NCBI RefSeq assembly: GCF_010669145.1
Contig: NZ_CP048632.1
Coordinates: 3,120,501 to 3,184,500 of the forward strand
Source of the DNA: Rhizobium oryzihabitans
GTDB lineage: Bacteria; Pseudomonadota; Alphaproteobacteria; Rhizobiales; Rhizobiaceae
Length of the DNA: 64,000 nucleotides
Direction of reading: 5' to 3'
A model generated the notes under the pieces. It was not told where the DNA came from. It was given only the letters and a program-made list of their open reading frames with translations, and ran no database searches. Position numbers and translations under genes: made by a program. This document shows, one piece after another, positions 63,978 through 64,000 of this stretch (position 1 is the first letter of the stretch; the number at the start of each line of letters is the position of its first letter).

Positions 63978-64000
63978 ACTTCAACAATCTGAGCGGCACG
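63974..64000 (+). CDS. Start of a further prophage gene, cut by the window edge
   Basis: ATG 63974 overlaps the previous stop codon and reads MNFNNLSGT before the window ends. The frame and the ATGA junction, used throughout this operon, are the only evidence. Confidence 0.45.

Larger units (their letters stand above)
48547..64000. mobile_element. Left part of a lambda-like prophage integrated at tRNA-Thr
   Basis: From the tRNA to the window edge the gene style changes to many short, overlapping genes. Order: integrase, leftward early operon with recombination genes, repressor, Cro-like protein and rightward early operon. Phage-specific families are a tyrosine recombinase, ERF, YqaJ exonuclease, NinB-like, HNH proteins and an S24 repressor. 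Structural and lysis genes are expected to the right of the window. Size and completeness cannot be judged. Confidence 0.93.

Noticed and set aside
48547..64000. CRISPR array in the accessory region
   Set aside because: No regularly spaced direct repeats were found; the only repeated short units are operators and gene junctions.

Overview
The window looks like a chromosomal segment of an Agrobacterium/Rhizobium-type alphaproteobacterium. The evidence is the circularly permuted two-piece tmRNA with tag ANDNNAKEYALAA, the ClpXP adaptor sspB with a DUF4169 gene, the hflK-hflC-degP cluster, a leader-controlled ilvIH pair, intergenic mosaic palindromes of the kind known in Rhizobiaceae, and overall high GC with rhizobial codon use. 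No species call is made from sequence alone.

Layout of the host part (1 to about 48.5 kb). The left edge carries the end of an RND efflux pump, an FAD-linked oxidase and a 1243-residue AsmA-like protein. Next come small minus-strand genes (RHH protein, DUF4169, sspB) and the permuted ssrA. A housekeeping block follows: DUF2853, thyA-folA, hflK-hflC, a DegP/HtrA protease, an SDR enzyme, a GNAT acetyltransferase, serB and miaA (divergent with overlapping start codons), and a HerA-type ATPase. ilvIH lies behind an 18-codon leader peptide and an attenuator. Then come two ArsR-SRPBCC pairs, an aldo/keto reductase, a LysE exporter, a sigma/anti-sigma/secreted-repeat operon, a RecD-like helicase, a MerR-LuxR hybrid regulator, pdxJ, a type II NADH dehydrogenase, a zinc alcohol dehydrogenase facing an AraC regulator, a TetR regulator, ilvC, two endonuclease/exonuclease/phosphatase proteins, an RbsD/FucU protein, a PLP aminotransferase, a three-gene ABC importer of the ferric/sugar-phosphate type, and a diguanylate cyclase next to tRNA-Thr(TGT).

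From tRNA-Thr to the right edge lies the left part of a lambda-like prophage; its right end is outside the window. The integrase sits 83 bp from the tRNA. A long leftward operon holds small phage genes and a recombination module (ERF annealing protein, YqaJ exonuclease, NinB-like protein, two HNH proteins). An immunity region follows (S24-type repressor leftward, Cro-like HTH rightward), then a rightward early operon with 4-nt overlaps. Palindromes of the form TGTGC-N5-GCACA occur at both the leftward promoter (58650-58698) and the repressor/cro junction (60909-60970), like OL and OR of lambda. The repressor has lost the usual catalytic serine and cleavage-site glycine. Between them lie a structured non-coding stretch, a 24-residue membrane peptide and a small cassette containing a HEPN-like protein.

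A caution on quality: five genes (sspB, thyA, a GNAT, an ArsR and the integrase), and possibly a sixth (an ECF sigma factor), are broken by exactly one missing base in a G or C run. That pattern fits homopolymer deletion errors in the assembly better than real mutation.
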